A DNA stretch of 64,000 bases, taken from positions 1-64,000 of the forward strand of contig JACCGJ010019083.1 of NCBI GenBank assembly GCA_013407085.1, given 5' to 3'. Shown here piece after piece: positions 1 to 11,299 of the stretch; within the stretch, counting starts at the first letter, position 1, and every line of letters starts with the position of its first letter. A program made the position numbers and the translations under genes. This DNA is from Atriophallophorus winterbourni. Lineage: Eukaryota > Platyhelminthes > Trematoda > Plagiorchiida > Microphallidae. Below the pieces are notes generated by a model, which saw only the letters and a list, made by a program, of their open reading frames with translations, was not told the DNA's origin and ran no database searches.

Positions 1-1920
1 AAACAGTCCGATTCGGGAGGAACAATCTTTCCCGCTGCGCTTGCAACGATAGTCAGAACTCTGTTGTATTGCATCAGTTGCACGCCGGCAGCGTGATCTG
101 CGTTCAGCAGCCAAGAGCTGTATTTGCTCCTCCCCGGCTTGCAGACGACGCTTTACACAATGCCTCCAAAGTGAGCGGTCAAAAGCAAGTTCTTCCCAGC
201 TTGCGGGGTCAATGTCAAGAGCTTTCATATCTCTTTTGCAAATATCTTTGTACCGCAAGTGCGGTCTGCCCAATGGTCGACTTCCTAATTGCAAATCACC
301 GTAGAGTAGATCTTTCGGAATACGACCATTTTCCATTCTATAGACATGACCAAGCCACCGCAGGCGGCGCTGACGTAATAGGGTGAACATGCTCTGTAGA
401 TCAGCTTTTGAAACCACTTCAGCATTAGTCACTCTGTCCATCCACGATATGTTCAAGATACGACGGATGCTTCGTAGATTTAAAGCATTCAGCTTCGTTC
501 GTGTCTTGCGTTGGTGGTCCAGGTTTCACTGCCGTATAGTAAAACATTTAGTACGCACGCGCTGTATACCATCATATTTGGCTTTACAGTCAGCTTGCGG
601 TTACCCCAAACACGAGAGTTCAATCGAGACAGAATGACAGCTGCTCTGCCAATCCGCTTATCAATCTCCGTGTCTAGCGAGAGGTTATCCGCAATGGTTG
701 AACCAAGATATGTGAAATGATGTACTGGTTCGAGCTGACAGTTTCCTACAGTGACTATTGGTGGCGATACAGTACCTTGACCAAGGACTTTGGTCATGCT
801 CATGCTGATTGTTAGACCAAAGTCTTTGCATGCCGAAGAAAAACAGTCCATTAGCGACTGTAGGTTCTCTTGGGAGTGAGCAATAAAGGCTGCATCGTCG
901 GCAAACAACAGGTCACGGATTATCACATCCCGTACTTTGGTTCGTGCTCTCAACGGTTCATGGTTGAAAGCTTCCCATCCCCTTCGCGTGCGTATTGTAA
1001 AATGCCTTCTGTTCTCGTCCTTAAAGCGTGCTTCAGAAGCAGAGCAAAGAAAATGCCGAACAGCGTGGGAGCAAGAACACACCCTTGTTTGCCGCCTCGG
1101 CGAATTTCGAATGCTTCTGAACTGCAACCGTTAAAATGGACTGAGCATTTCATGCATGAGTGGAACGAAATAACGGTTGAGCAGCCTTTGGGGCAGCCTA
1201 ATCCAGATCAAGCATTTTGAAAAGACCCTCCCTGCTGACTAGTCGAATGTCTTCGTTTTAAATCAATAAAAACAGCGTATACTGGATTCCGCTGTTCCCG
1301 ACCACTTTTCTTGAAGTTGTCTCAGGGCGAAGGAGAAGATCATGTCAACGGTTGATCTTCCCTTGTGGAAGCCACATTGAGATTCGGAGTAAATTCTATC
1401 CGCTAAAACTTGCAGCCGGATCTGTAAGACTTTAGCAAACAATTTGCCTACAAAATTCAGAAGGGAGATTCTTCTGTAATTGTTGCAGTCGCCTCTGTCA
1501 CCCTTATTCTTAAATAGCGTGATGATCTTTGTGTCTCGCATCTCTTGTGGGACACCCCCCCTCCTGCCAGCACTGAAGAAGCAAATTGTGAAGAGGCTGT
1601 AATAATGCTGCTCTGCCGCATTTGATGAGCTCAGGTGGAATTCCGTCGTCACCAGGGGTCTTCCCATTCGCTAAGCGGTCGATTGCCTTATTGAGCTCAT
1701 CAAGAGTAGGGGTATCTTGATGTTCAATGGTCGGCAAACGTTCGACATTTTCAAGTGCATGCGGTAGAACCGTACTGTCCCTAGAGTAGAGAGAGGAGAA
1801 GTGTTCTACCCATCTTTCCATTTGTTGAGTTTTGTCGACAATCGGGTCAGCAGATACATACTTAATGGGAGCCGTTTTAAGTTTGTTTGGGCCAATGGCT
1901 CTCTTGATCCCATCATACAT
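1..1920 (-). pseudogene. reverse transcriptase and C-terminal region of R1 (frameshifted)
   Basis: Successive minus-strand frames carry the RT fingers (motifs KNKGDRGDCNNYRRISLL and SQCGFHKGRSTVDMIF, near 1,500-1,350), the GKQGCVLAPTLFGIFF motif near 1,070, and the catalytic LLFADDAAFIAHS near 895. The thumb follows (FTYLGSTI, YGSETWT) near 550-700. Below base 489 the frame shifts and continues as RRLRWLGHVYRMENGRI and a downstream part ending in a CKRSGKDCSSRIGLF-like motif at the left window edge, the usual C-terminus of this type. The FADD aspartates are intact, so the catalytic site was not the first thing lost. At least three frame changes separate the pieces, so no functional enzyme is encoded. 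Confidence 0.85.
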
Positions 1921-2020
1921 ACCGTGAAAATTTCCAGTATTCGCAGAATTTTGGTTATTAAAGCTAATTTCAGTCCCAAAGTCATTTTTTCATCGTCTTG
2001 CAGTGTCTCGGACCTGGTTT

Positions 2021-3218
2021 CTAGTTGCTTTTAGAAGACGTGTTTTCATCTGTTGGCATACCTTTGAACTTCAAAAACGCTGAGCGTTTCTCATCCAGCA
2101 CAGCAGTCATCTCAGAAGCATTTGCTTCGAACCAGTCGCTCGTTCGAGCTTTCTTCGGACCGAACGTGGAAAGTGCGACTCGGCATATGCAGCTTTTTAT
2201 CAATTCCCAGTTTTCTGAAGCAGATTCAAGTGGGGTTGTCTTGTTGAACTCGTCTGTGAAGGCTTTTGCGAATCTCGCAGTTAGATTAGGTTCGCACATG
2301 CGATTGACGTCTATCCTAGGCTTGGCAGACAATTTGGTGCGGTGAAATCTGGTGTGGGGAAGCTTCAGTTTTGCACAGACCAGTGAATGATCAGTGTCGC
2401 AGTCTGCGCTTTGATATGATCTGGTGAGGAGCACGCTTCCTATGTTAGTTCGCTTAACAAGAATAAGATCAAGCTGATGCCAATGCTTAGAGCGAGGATG
2501 CTTCCAAGAGACTTTATGCTGTGGTTTTGTTTGAAAGAAAGTGTTACTGACACAAAGATTGAACTGTGTGCACAATTCTAAAAGGCGTTGCCCATTTTCA
2601 TTGGTTTTGCCTACACCGAACCTTCCGAGACAGTTTTGCCAAGACTCATAATCTACACCAACTCTGGCATTGAAATCACCCAATACAACTACACACATTT
2701 TTCTGTGGCACGTTTTTCAGGACGGCTGTGAGGTTATGATAAAAAGCGTCTTTTTCAGCAGGCGTCGCAGAGAGCGTCGGTGCATAAACGTTGACCAACG
2801 TAATAGTACCAGTAATGCACCTCAGATTTAAAGTCCAAATCCGTTCGCTCCCGCTGCTGCTCGGTTCTGTTGCTTTTAATATGTCGTTTCGCACGGCAAA
2901 CCCAACTCCATGCAGTCGAGGCTCATCGGAACCTCTTCCTTTCCAAAAGAATGTTTAATCACTTTCTGTTAGCTTACCAGTGTCTGGTAAGCGCGTCTCT
3001 TGTAGGACAGCCACGTCGACATTCAGCCTCTTTAGCTCGTTGTTAATCACGGCGGACTTTCTAACGCCTCTGATATTCGAGACGTCGTCATGAAATCCTG
3101 GAAGCATGGACCGGACGTTCCAGGTTCCAAGTTTCAGAACTGACATTTGTTGTTTGGTATTTCGATTCGCTGGTGCGGAAAAATACAGTCTGCTTGTCGG
3201 TTGATTCCTTATCCCCAT
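2021..3218 (-). pseudogene. APE-type endonuclease domain of R1 (frameshifted)
   Basis: The N-terminal segment (3,218-2,955) has the LGTWNVRSM start and VAVLQETRLPD, which holds the catalytic glutamate. The middle segment (2,894-2,676) has LVNVYAPT. The third segment (2,698-2,021) has GDFNARVGVD, an HQLDLILV motif and CDTDHSLV with the catalytic aspartate-histidine pair. In this family the endonuclease nicks target DNA to prime reverse transcription. All key motifs remain, but the domain is split over three frames. Beyond the last motif the frame runs into the linker toward the RT (about 2,300-2,021). Confidence 0.85.
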
Positions 3219-3639
3219 GCACCAAATGAGGATAGCAGACCGTGGCGAGACGGTACCTTATTGACTGGGGGCTGCCCAGCTTGAGGCGGGCGGTAGCCGT
3301 CCAATGAGACCTGGAAGTCTCTCCCACCGTCGAAAGCAGCCCCAGGCGCTTAGCTCTGCGCCAGTCGAGCCATAGCTTTTAACCGGTATCTGCTGCTTCC
3401 CGTGTTATTTTCCGTAGAAGTGGAATGGAGTGTCCTCTCCATTGGTGCGTTGTGATGTACGCCAGGGCAGTTCAATATACAGAACTAGCTGTTGCCCAAG
3501 CAGCAAGTGCTCCCTCTCCACGGCACCACTGGAACCAAAGGAACAGCTAGGCTGATACGTTTGGACAACGATGCAGTCGCAGGAGCTGGCAGGACGAAGT
3601 TGAATAAACTTCGGACTGCCTAACGGGACTCCGGCTCCG

Positions 3640-3945
3640 GATTTTTCCTCGAGGTTGACCCCTGAAGCCTTTTCCATGAATGGATGTAGCCACAAGGCAG
3701 TGGAGGTTTGAGATAAGGGTTTTCCTTCCCCTAGGTGGGCCGCCTTCATGGACTAACGAGCTCCACCTGCCCGAAGCATGCTGGTTTTGAGGCGCCAGTC
3801 AGCCGCCTTCGCCCTTGCTCCTGTCAGTAGAAGCAGTTCCGCCGGGTCACACAGAAACCACCGTGGCAGGGCAGGAGCTGGACTTGGTTGTCAGAGGTTA
3901 TGTGAGACGCGGGCCATTGGAGCATTTTTGGAATTGGGAGCTTAT
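3640..3945. repeat. GC-rich repeat shared with 10,255-10,535
   Basis: About 300 bp closely matching 10,255-10,535 in the same orientation; shared landmarks include GGTTTTGAGGCGCCAGTCA, CTCCTGTCAGTAGAAGCAG and GGTTGTCAGAGG. Here it sits directly upstream (minus sense) of the R1 endonuclease; at 10 kb it is joined to an RTE-type 3' tail. The likely reading is an RTE 5' UTR segment. It is open in places but has no recognisable protein. Confidence 0.65.
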
Positions 3946-5060
3946 CCCCAAAACCGCCCCGGCCGTGACAACTTGAATTAGCAACAGGTGAAAACTGTGT
4001 TGTTGGTGTGATTTACCGACAACCGTCAGCAGACGAAGCATACAATGCTAGTTTAATTGAGAAAGCTCAGCTGGTTGTTTCCTGCGAAAAAGCGAGATTC
4101 CACCGGTGAATTCACTTGATAACCTATTCTACAAAATGTTCAACGAAATTCCTTTATTTAACCACATATCAATCAGCACTCGCTTCAGAGGCACACACAC
4201 CGCCCATACACGATCTTGTTCTGACCAGCGAGGAAAATGTCAACGAGGATATATGCTATGAAGCACAAAGACTGGTTTTTCCGAGTTTGTTTTATATGGA
4301 ACTCTCTGTCCCCACATATCATTTGTGCATCAAGCCTGAACCTGTTCACGGCTGAACTTGACACGTATATGTTGACCAGATCTAACCTCGCACCTGAATA
4401 CACGTGCTGACTTTCCAAATTGATAAAACATGTGTGTTGTTTTTATGTATTCCCTATATTTCTAATCTATGGTTACTGTAAAGTATTTGCTTTTTGGACC
4501 ATTAAAACTTTGTATTACTTTGAATAAAAAATCGAATCAATGAAAATGATTAGTTTTAAGGGTGTGCCAAGTTCCCCACTGATCTAGGTAATTTGGTAAC
4601 AGACATTGTCCCTAACTGAATCATATATCGGTGCGATCTTTATATAAGGGATAGATTAAAGACAATTATCCGCAAACATTACACTGAATGAACAATATAA
4701 TCGTCCAATGATGGATGATGTGATGTAGCATAAGCGTCTTCCATCCGGCCTGACATATTGTAGCGGATGGGGAGGGAAAGCCAGTCGTGATTGCGTCATG
4801 ACATTTCAGATCAACGAAGACAGCTGGCAATATCTGGCTAATTATCACATTTTCGGTTCATCAGTCGAATAATAACCACCCGCGGTTCACAGACACATCG
4901 ATTGTGTCTCGATTCCTCCCTGAGGTTGACCTGTCCAATGCTAAAAGCGTTGCTTAAATGTGTTTATTACGCACACGATCAACTGGGAATTGGAGACTAG
5001 CATGCGCAGAGCGGATCTTTGATTTGACGCTGAAGGAGAGATACATACGTCTCGTTGCGA
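3946..5060. other. no recognised feature
   Basis: Moderately AT-rich sequence. Only short open frames, none with a recognisable domain on either strand. No internal repeat is shared with the rest of the window. Confidence 0.5.
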
Positions 5061-5067
5061 TAAAGAA

Positions 5068-5322
5068 AAAGTCTTTGTAAGGGAGTATCGCATTGTCTAC
5101 CGCGATAACATCCAGGGAACTACGAAGCCCGCTATTCGTCATCTTGCACCGCGTGGTGGTGGTGCGAAGTGCATCTCTGGCCCAACTTACGACGACATTC
5201 GTGGCGTACTGAAAGTCTTCTTGGATAAAGTTATCCAAGATGACGTCACATATACCAGGCGGAAAACCGTTAGGGCCATGGAAGTTTTATATGCTTTGAA
5301 CCGCCAAGGTTCGGGTGTTTAA
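5068..5322 (+). pseudogene. histone H4 pseudogene (degenerate, N-terminus lost)
   Basis: An 84-codon plus-strand frame without an initiator matches H4 from about residue 16 onward. [13 protein letters not shown] (normal RDNIQGITKPAIR) begins at 5,101, followed by [36 protein letters not shown] and a stop at 5,320. H4 is almost invariant in animals, yet this copy has many replacements, one added glycine after PRGG, loss of about three codons at the EHAK position, and a truncated C-terminus (RQGSGV then stop). A histone-type 3' stem-loop follows 38 nt after the stop. This is a relic of a replication-dependent H4 gene, not a working nucleosome component. The opposite strand is also open here (94 codons) but that protein resembles nothing and is a shadow. 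Confidence 0.9.
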
Positions 5323-5359
5323 GTTTTGTCGTGACCTCCGGGTTTAAAAGATAACGAAC

Positions 5360-5375
5360 GGTCCTCTTTAGGACC
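5360..5375 (+). promoter_or_regulatory. histone mRNA 3' stem-loop remnant
   Basis: GGTCCT-CTTT-AGGACC is a perfect 6-bp stem with a 4-nt loop, the size of the replication-dependent histone 3' processing signal. It starts 38 nt after the H4 pseudogene stop and is followed by purine-rich sequence (GAGAACGAAACGAGAG), as expected of a histone downstream element. The loop is CTTT rather than the usual TTTC or TTTA, so it is slightly off consensus. Confidence 0.8.
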
Positions 5376-5399
5376 ATTTATGTAACGAGAACGAAACGA

Positions 5400-6405
5400 G
5401 AGTAACGTAAGTATTGTTTAACCGATGAACGGAAATGTTATGATAAATTGCCGGATGTTCGACAGCTGCCACTCGTAAACCTGGTATGATCTGACGCAAT
5501 CATTTCCTGCTTATCTCTCCCCAACTTGCTACAATACGTCCTTGAATAAGTTTCGTCATATTGCACCCAACCTGGTTCTGCGTGTCAGTAACGTACCATA
5601 GAAAGAAATAGAATGTGCGACACGGAGTATTTAGTCAGACACTTATTCGGACAGATTTAATATGCGATCGAACATTAGCATAACACACCCGAAATCTGGT
5701 TCTCCAGATACTTAACACGCGTACAACGATCTAGTCACATGTCAATCGTCATCTATTACCCGGCCGGACGATCTTACAGTGCTGTCTAGAACTTCTCGGT
5801 GTAAAGCGTTATCCAGTCCGTGTGTCTCAAAATATTTTCACCAAAAGAGGGCTACTACTAAAAAACAGAGGACGAATTTCGTCTTGTGCACGGTTTTGGC
5901 AAACTGTAATTTACTGGCGAAATTTCGGATGTTCTTCAAAACTCAAAATGTTCATGACAGAAAAAGTATTCAGCTCAACAAAAACCACAGGATGACCCAG
6001 TATCAAAAGTATGTAAACTTCTGAAAGTTAGTAAGGAGACGTTTCGATAACATGCGTTTTTATATATTTATCGAGTTTCAACGTGAAAACTGCTACACAT
6101 TTCGACTGTATGATTTCTTCCCAGTAACACAAATTGAAACTGAGAAGAAAAAAATACGGCGGCTATCAAATCAAGAATGTGCGATGGGCAAAACCTTTGG
6201 GATAAGATCTTTTGGATTCGATAAACGATTAAAAAGGGTGGTTTTCGGTGTGAGGTGGAAACAAATCTGCTCGCATTTTCAACATAAATATCGAATTCAG
6301 CTGCAAGTCGAATACCTATTTGTTTCGGATTATGAATAAATGAATTTCCACTTTGGGCAACATGCATAGGTGTGCGTCCAAGCAAAATTACAAATCGAGA
6401 ATGAG
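5400..6405. other. no recognised feature
   Basis: Overlapping open frames occur on both strands between 5,780 and 6,385, but none shows a domain and composition is AT-rich. I searched by eye for other histone genes beside the H4 relic and saw none. Confidence 0.45.
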
Positions 6406-6409
6406 TAAT

Positions 6410-6640
6410 CGTATGTATGTATGTATGTATAAAAGCACAAGCCTGATCCAGGCTAAGTGCCGCACAGTCAGAGACTGCACGTGGGCTAAGATACTGTGAG
6501 GTTGCCCAGGCCTAGAGAGTTAAGGGGAAGGAAAATAGCAATAGCAGTGAGACTTCACCATGCAGCTCACTACAGGTGACAAATCAATTTAGCACGGTGT
6601 TAGCTGTGTAGCACGATTGCACCTCCGTGATGAGTAATCG
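6410..6640 (-). repeat. S1 SINE-like repeat
   Basis: A minus-strand copy of a roughly 230-bp family. Its terminal (TATG)n microsatellite lies at 6,412-6,431 and is followed by AAGCCTGATCCAGGC, GACTGCACGTGGGC, GGTTGCCCAGGCCTAG and TTTAGCACGGTGTTAGC. In element orientation the microsatellite is a 3' (ATAC)n tail. No convincing tRNA-type A and B boxes are visible, so SINE-like is descriptive only. Confidence 0.75.
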
Positions 6641-6649
6641 TAAAGTAGC

Positions 6650-8005
6650 GCAACACACCAAACACTCGTGCCATCAAGTTAGTTCTACGTTCAAGGAACT
6701 GGCACAAACCTCAGCCGTATTTAAATGAACGAAGCATACGGATAGATTAATCTTGCTGGTAGCGAGAGATATTCTGGTCAGGCTACTTGAATGAATCCTG
6801 GTTACACTTTTGAGCTCTAAAAACACCATGTCAAGTAGTTCCGTTAGGTGAGTCTATTCAGTTCAACAAGCTTCGGACGAACACGCCCTAGGTACGTTTA
6901 GATCTATTTTCCATTTTTGGATTCAATTCCAGTGTTTGTCGAATGAAGTCTGGCCTACATAACCCAAACGAAAAGAAGAAATATTTCGCTGCATCGCTCA
7001 CAAGACACCTTGAAGGAACTAATAGTTGAAGCCTCTTATCAACCATAGAGTTAAATCCATTTCTCGTTTAACCAGTGTAAACAGTAAAAACGAGGTAAGG
7101 TAAGACTGGATTAATTTAAATCAGGGCAGCTTACATAAATGGATGAAAATGATTTTGTTTTTGCGGCGTTTAACTCGAAGCTGATCTGCGTAGCGAAAAT
7201 ACTAATAGTCTAAAAACGCCTGCAGCATTTCAACATGAGTATCGAGACAAATTGAACCATGGGGCGTAGCCTACACCAAAGATACGTGGTTACTTTCATG
7301 CCTTCATAGTGCTTTCACGTCTGGTTCACGATCCGGTCAAAGACATCGTTGAACAGAAATTGCGAGAACGGACGGCTAACCAAAAATTGATTGGAATACG
7401 CTTGGAGCCGATCGCGTATTCATATTAATAATAAAAGAAAGACGAGCGCGTACATGTCGAAAATGTTAACGCTGGTCGACTTGCGGGTGATGGGGCAGAG
7501 TTCTCCGTAATCCGGGGCTCAGCACTGCAGAAGCGAATGTAGGTAGCTAATATTAATCATATGCTCAATAGTTAAGCAGATTTCTTTCAACAAATTGTTT
7601 AACCATAAGCCCATTGTTGTTGGCCTCCTTCGGTCGATGTCCACCATGGATGTACATCACACTCGCATGAATTTGCATGTTCTACAGCACATTAGTCAAA
7701 TCGACTACTAATCCTGGTACTGTTTACGTGAATTGACATCGCTTTGGTTTACTATGGGCTACTCGGCGGTAAACTCAAAACAAAGGTGGCGGGTTGACTG
7801 CTACTTAGTCATGTTCTCTGTCCTGATTATCATCCTTAAGTCTGACGAAGCTTTTATGTGAGAAATGAAACGTTACCGAAAGGACAGCTAACCATTTAGT
7901 TAAAATAAATTTCACATGAATCTTCACTGTGGATACAAACGCAACCATTGATAGAGCTGTGGTACGCTAGGAGATTTTGATAACGAGTCGTTGACTGTTG
8001 CACGT
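6650..8005. other. no recognised feature
   Basis: No long open frame, no tandem repeat and no similarity to other parts of the window that I can see. Confidence 0.5.
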
Positions 8006-8009
8006 ATGT

Positions 8010-8237
8010 TCAATCGTGCAGTACTCTGTGCTGTTCGGCTAACACCGTGCTAAATTGATTGGCCACAGGTAGTGAGCTGAATGCTGAGACAGGCTGGAGT
8101 CTCACTACCATTTCCTGTTCTATTTTCTCTTTCATGTCTGTCTAGGCTTGGGCAACCTGACAGTATCTTAGCCCACATGCAGTCTCTAACTGTGCGGCAC
8201 TTTGCCTGGATTAGGCTTGTGTTTTCATACCGTTGAC
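8010..8237 (+). repeat. S1 SINE-like repeat
   Basis: A plus-strand copy, from CAGTACTCTGTGCTGTTCGG through AACACCGTGCTAAATTGATT and TCTAGGCTTGGGCAACCTGA to GGATTAGGCTTGTG. The tail is reduced to TTTTCATAC. It matches the copies at 9.3 and 14.2 kb over its full length. Confidence 0.75.
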
Positions 8238-8239
8238 TG

Positions 8240-9290
8240 TAAATCTGCGAACGATTATAAACATTTGCATGCAGAGAAATCCGTGTGAACAGTTAGTACG
8301 GGAGCATGGAAACTGTGGTGTTACCTGTAATTTCAAAGCTGATTGTATGCACGAAGGTAAGGGGTTACATTTGAGGCCCACACCTGGAATTTTTGGCCAA
8401 AATACTAGACCCAACAAGGCGAGGATCGCCGAGGCCAAGTTCATCTCAACTCTAACCATTCATCATGCTGGTATGAGTGGCTTTAAAGATACCCAAAGGA
8501 CACTGTCCCGTATAGCTCAATGATGGATAAGTAATCGCATACAATAGGGAATAGTCTCAGCGCGACCGACACCAAAAAGAGAAGACACCGACAGCACGTG
8601 TGAGCATGACAAGATGAGAGTGACATGAAAAAACGGCGAATGTTGAATCAAAAGCATTGCAATAAGCTTAAGTATCGTGCACAACTACGTAAGCTGTGAT
8701 AATAACTGAACCAGAATAAAAATGGATAAACTCTGGAGCAATAGATTGGACCAAACTGACGACTCGGCTAAAACCGAGTAACAGCATTATTATCGTACAC
8801 AACGCACGCAAAAGCTTTACATCCGTATGGGCCCGCTAATTAGTTTCGGTTTTAAATTTAAAGCTCAACAGGCGTAGATCGTCTACCTGAAAATACAGAC
8901 TCGCTAAGATGAAAACAATTATACACAGATTCACAAAGAACCTAAGGCTGATAGAAAATATACAAAACGTGCATAGGAAGTGGTTTCAGTGCGTAGCTGG
9001 GTAGGCGTTCTGTGTGTGTAGAAACGTGCACGAAATGATTAGTGCGGAACCGAGATGCGCCACATGATCAGAGAGTGAATTTAGGCTGCTCTTATGACAG
9101 TAATCCGCATGTGATGTGAAGTTTCACTTCAGAAGAAACGGCGATCACGATCAGAAAATAAATTGTTTGACCAGGAACCGAATGAATAGTAAAGTTTATA
9201 CGTTCGGTATCTGACCAGAGCAAAGTATGGGCTTGAGATCCAAATCCCACTAATATGTTACACATAACAAAGTCGTTACTATCTAATCAG
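8240..9290. other. no recognised feature
   Basis: A 96-codon plus-strand frame (8,233-8,523) overlaps an 82-codon minus-strand frame. Neither protein resembles a known family. The remainder is AT-rich with no repeat shared elsewhere. Confidence 0.45.
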
Positions 9291-9299
9291 TGCACGGGT

Positions 9300-9522
9300 G
9301 TGCAATAGTGCAACACTTCTGTGCTGTGCGGCTAACACCGTGCTAAATCGATTGGCTAACAATTGTGAGCTGCATGCTGAAACACGCTGGAGTCTCACTA
9401 CCATTTCTATTATCTTTCTCATATCTATCTAGGCCTGGGCAACCTGACAGTATGTTAGCCCACGTGCAGTCGCTGACTATGCGGCACTTTGCCTGGATCA
9501 GGCTTGTGCTTTTATACGATCA
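9300..9522 (+). repeat. S1 SINE-like repeat
   Basis: One of the best-preserved plus-strand copies: GCACGGGTGTGCAATAGTGC near the start, GCTGTGCGGCTAACACCGTG, CTAGGCCTGGGCAACCTGAC, CACGTGCAGTCGCTGAC and CCTGGATCAGGCTTGTGC at the end. It runs into TTTTATACGATCATACC where others have the (ATAC)n tail. From 9,523 to 9,917 nothing further is recognised. Confidence 0.78.
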
Positions 9523-9917
9523 TACCATAATCAGTGAAGTCCTCGAACCAATGTGAACAAAACAGGACTCCGGGAGCAGTCTGTAACTCGAAGTAACAGA
9601 AAGTACAACAATATAGCATGAAAACCGAGGATGGTGAAATATCAAACATATAATTTTTTTGAAAAATAACAAAACAGCCCACCTATCTAATGGGATTGAA
9701 AAAATTCACTATCTGTGTTTCAGTTTGTATAACTAGCCGATTAATCAACAGCCGGATAGTGTAGACAAACGATCTGCCCTTTGGTTTTACCGGGAAGTGA
9801 TAAAATCACATTCATAACTAAGGTAATAATCAGAGCAGCCGATTCACAATGAAAACCAACAGATAAGACAAACCCCGGGTCGATTACACAGTGGGAACCA
9901 AGAATGATTGATTGGTG

Positions 9918-10540
9918 TTATATTATTATTATTATTACACAAGTCTTTACAGACGATGTGCCAACAAGTATACCATGAAGAGGGTACATGATGAAAGAAA
10001 AATGTAGGTTCCATGGTTCTTGTTGAAGGCGACATACTACCCGGTTGCCAAGGCCGAAGTAGGGGGTTGGCTTAGGGGACCCCACCCGGAGCCTTTGACT
10101 CAAAAGTCTACCCGCAAGGCAGCGGTTTTTTTCCTTCACGAGAGCCGGTGACCATTTTGAGGGTTCTTGCGCCTCTCTTGAAGTGCCTCGGCGATTGTTC
10201 GAGTACGCCTCTCTAGCCTTTGCACGACCAGGTGCAACCTGCAAGGCAGCAAGGATTTTTCCTCAGGGTTCACTCCCGAAGCCTTTCCCGCAATCGGTAT
10301 GCCGCAAGGCAGCGGAGGTTTGGAATAAGGGTTTTCCTTCCCTTAGATGGACTGCCCTCCCAGGCTGACGAGCTCCATCTACCCGGAGCAAACTGGTTTT
10401 GAGGCGCCAGTCATCCGCCTTCGCCCCTTCTCCTGTCAGTAGAAGCAGTTCCGCCACGTGCAGGCCAGGAGCTGGGCTTTGGTTGTCAGAGGCTGTTTGA
10501 GACGCACGCCATATGGGAGCATTTTATAGACAGTGGGAGT
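9918..10540 (-). mobile_element. short RTE deletion derivative: 5'-UTR-like part joined to an RTE 3' end
   Basis: The left end (9,918-10,010) repeats the 3' end of the RTE-like element at 16.8 kb: a TTA-repeat tail, then CACAAGTCTTTACAGACGAT and GTGCCAACAAGTATACCATG. The right part (10,255-10,535) repeats the GC-rich segment found upstream of R1. No endonuclease or RT lies between. In minus orientation it reads as 5' UTR, then 3' UTR, then (TAA)n tail, the structure of a non-autonomous element moved by a full-length RTE. It may instead be two adjacent fragments. Confidence 0.6.
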
Positions 10541-10954
10541 GGTGTTAATAGCACGAGCGCAGTGTTTAAAATCGGGTTCGACATGCGCAGTATGACGCAC
10601 ACAACAAGGTATTCTGACAGCTGACAAAATGGTTGTAACAGAACGGCGTTATATTTCATGGTTAATTAGATGCCCCTACCACTGAAGTTACTAGTTAACC
10701 GATGTTGGTGTCGAAAGGAGACAAAACAACTCTTACGTAATCCTCATGAGAGGCAAACGGAAGAAGGGACGCAGGAGAAAATCCTCGTGCTGAGAAACGC
10801 ATGAAGAACATGAGACTGACATCGGAACAACTGGGAAAGTTAACAAAAAACCGGAAAACGCTTGTTGATAACTTATCACCCAACATGGCCTGGAGTAAGT
10901 CACACGCTTTGCACTTAGACTTCATCAAAGTAAACACTTGAACTTGAATGATCC

Positions 10955-11290
10955 CGCGAGCAAGGTGAATGCCAGAATTGGATTTGACTACTTCGGGTAG
11001 CGAGGTTGATGGATAGCCGTGGAAAACAGATCCGCTTGTGGAAATGAACAAAAGGCGCGCTTTCCGGTTGCTTGTACGGGTCGATCGATTCAAACATTGA
11101 AAGTTATTCAGTAACGGATATGTCCCCGTCTTCAAATACCTCGGTTCCAGTATGTTATCTATTGGTCAGGTGAAAGATGAAGTGAAGTTAAGGGTTGATC
11201 GTGAAATGTTCGGCTATTTGTACCTTTGGATAATCTTGGACGTCCGATATGCTGATCCGGGGAAATGTTCAACAAGAAAAGTAAGATTAC
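10955..11290 (+). pseudogene. RTE-like fragment: possible endonuclease piece followed by RT thumb
   Basis: At 11,135-11,260 the plus strand encodes FKYLGSSMLSIGQVKDEVK, the typical thumb start of RTE-like reverse transcriptases (YLGS, then EV..R). About 170 bp upstream, KVNARIGFDYFG resembles the DFNARIG.DY endonuclease motif, though it is followed by stops and is much less certain. If both readings are right this is an internally deleted RTE remnant. No working protein. Confidence 0.5.
11118..11262 (+). repeat. left arm of a long inverted repeat (RTE thumb fragment)
   Basis: About 145 bp that reappear reverse-complemented at 12,177-12,335, with roughly 90 percent identity by eye over ATGTTATCTATTGGTCAGG, GTGAAATGTTCGG and GTACCTTTGGATAAT. 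The arms are about 0.9 kb apart, and both carry the RT thumb fragment. Confidence 0.8.
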
Positions 11291-11299
11291 GCCGGTTGG

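Larger units (their letters stand above)
1..3330 (-). mobile_element. RTE-like non-LTR retrotransposon R1, 3' end cut by the window edge
   Basis: An endonuclease-reverse transcriptase polyprotein can be read on the minus strand from about 3.2 kb down to base 1, spread over at least six reading-frame segments. The order (APE-type endonuclease, then RT, then a C-terminal region with a cysteine-containing motif) is that of RTE-like elements. The sequence from about 3,230 to 3,640 is GC-rich and non-coding and probably belongs to the 5' UTR. The 3' end and tail lie outside the window. It is dead: several frameshifts and stops. I cannot name the exact clade; RTE or a close relative is the best reading. 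Confidence 0.85.

Noticed and set aside
4954..5238. 94-codon minus-strand frame over the H4 relic
   Set aside because: The plus strand matches histone H4 over more than 80 codons; the minus frame is a shadow with no homology.
10360..10390. Hammerhead-ribozyme-like core (CTGACGA, GCTCC...GGAGC stem, then AAAC)
   Set aside because: The conserved G before AAA is missing, no closing stem with a cleavage site is visible, and the related copy at 3,750 has CTAACGA. Probably chance within an RTE leader.
10915..11097. Minus-strand SSSVYFDEV as a possible Cdc42 terminal exon (VFDEA motif)
   Set aside because: Only the short motif fits; no basic region or CaaX box, no phase-0 acceptor, and it lies within an RTE fragment.
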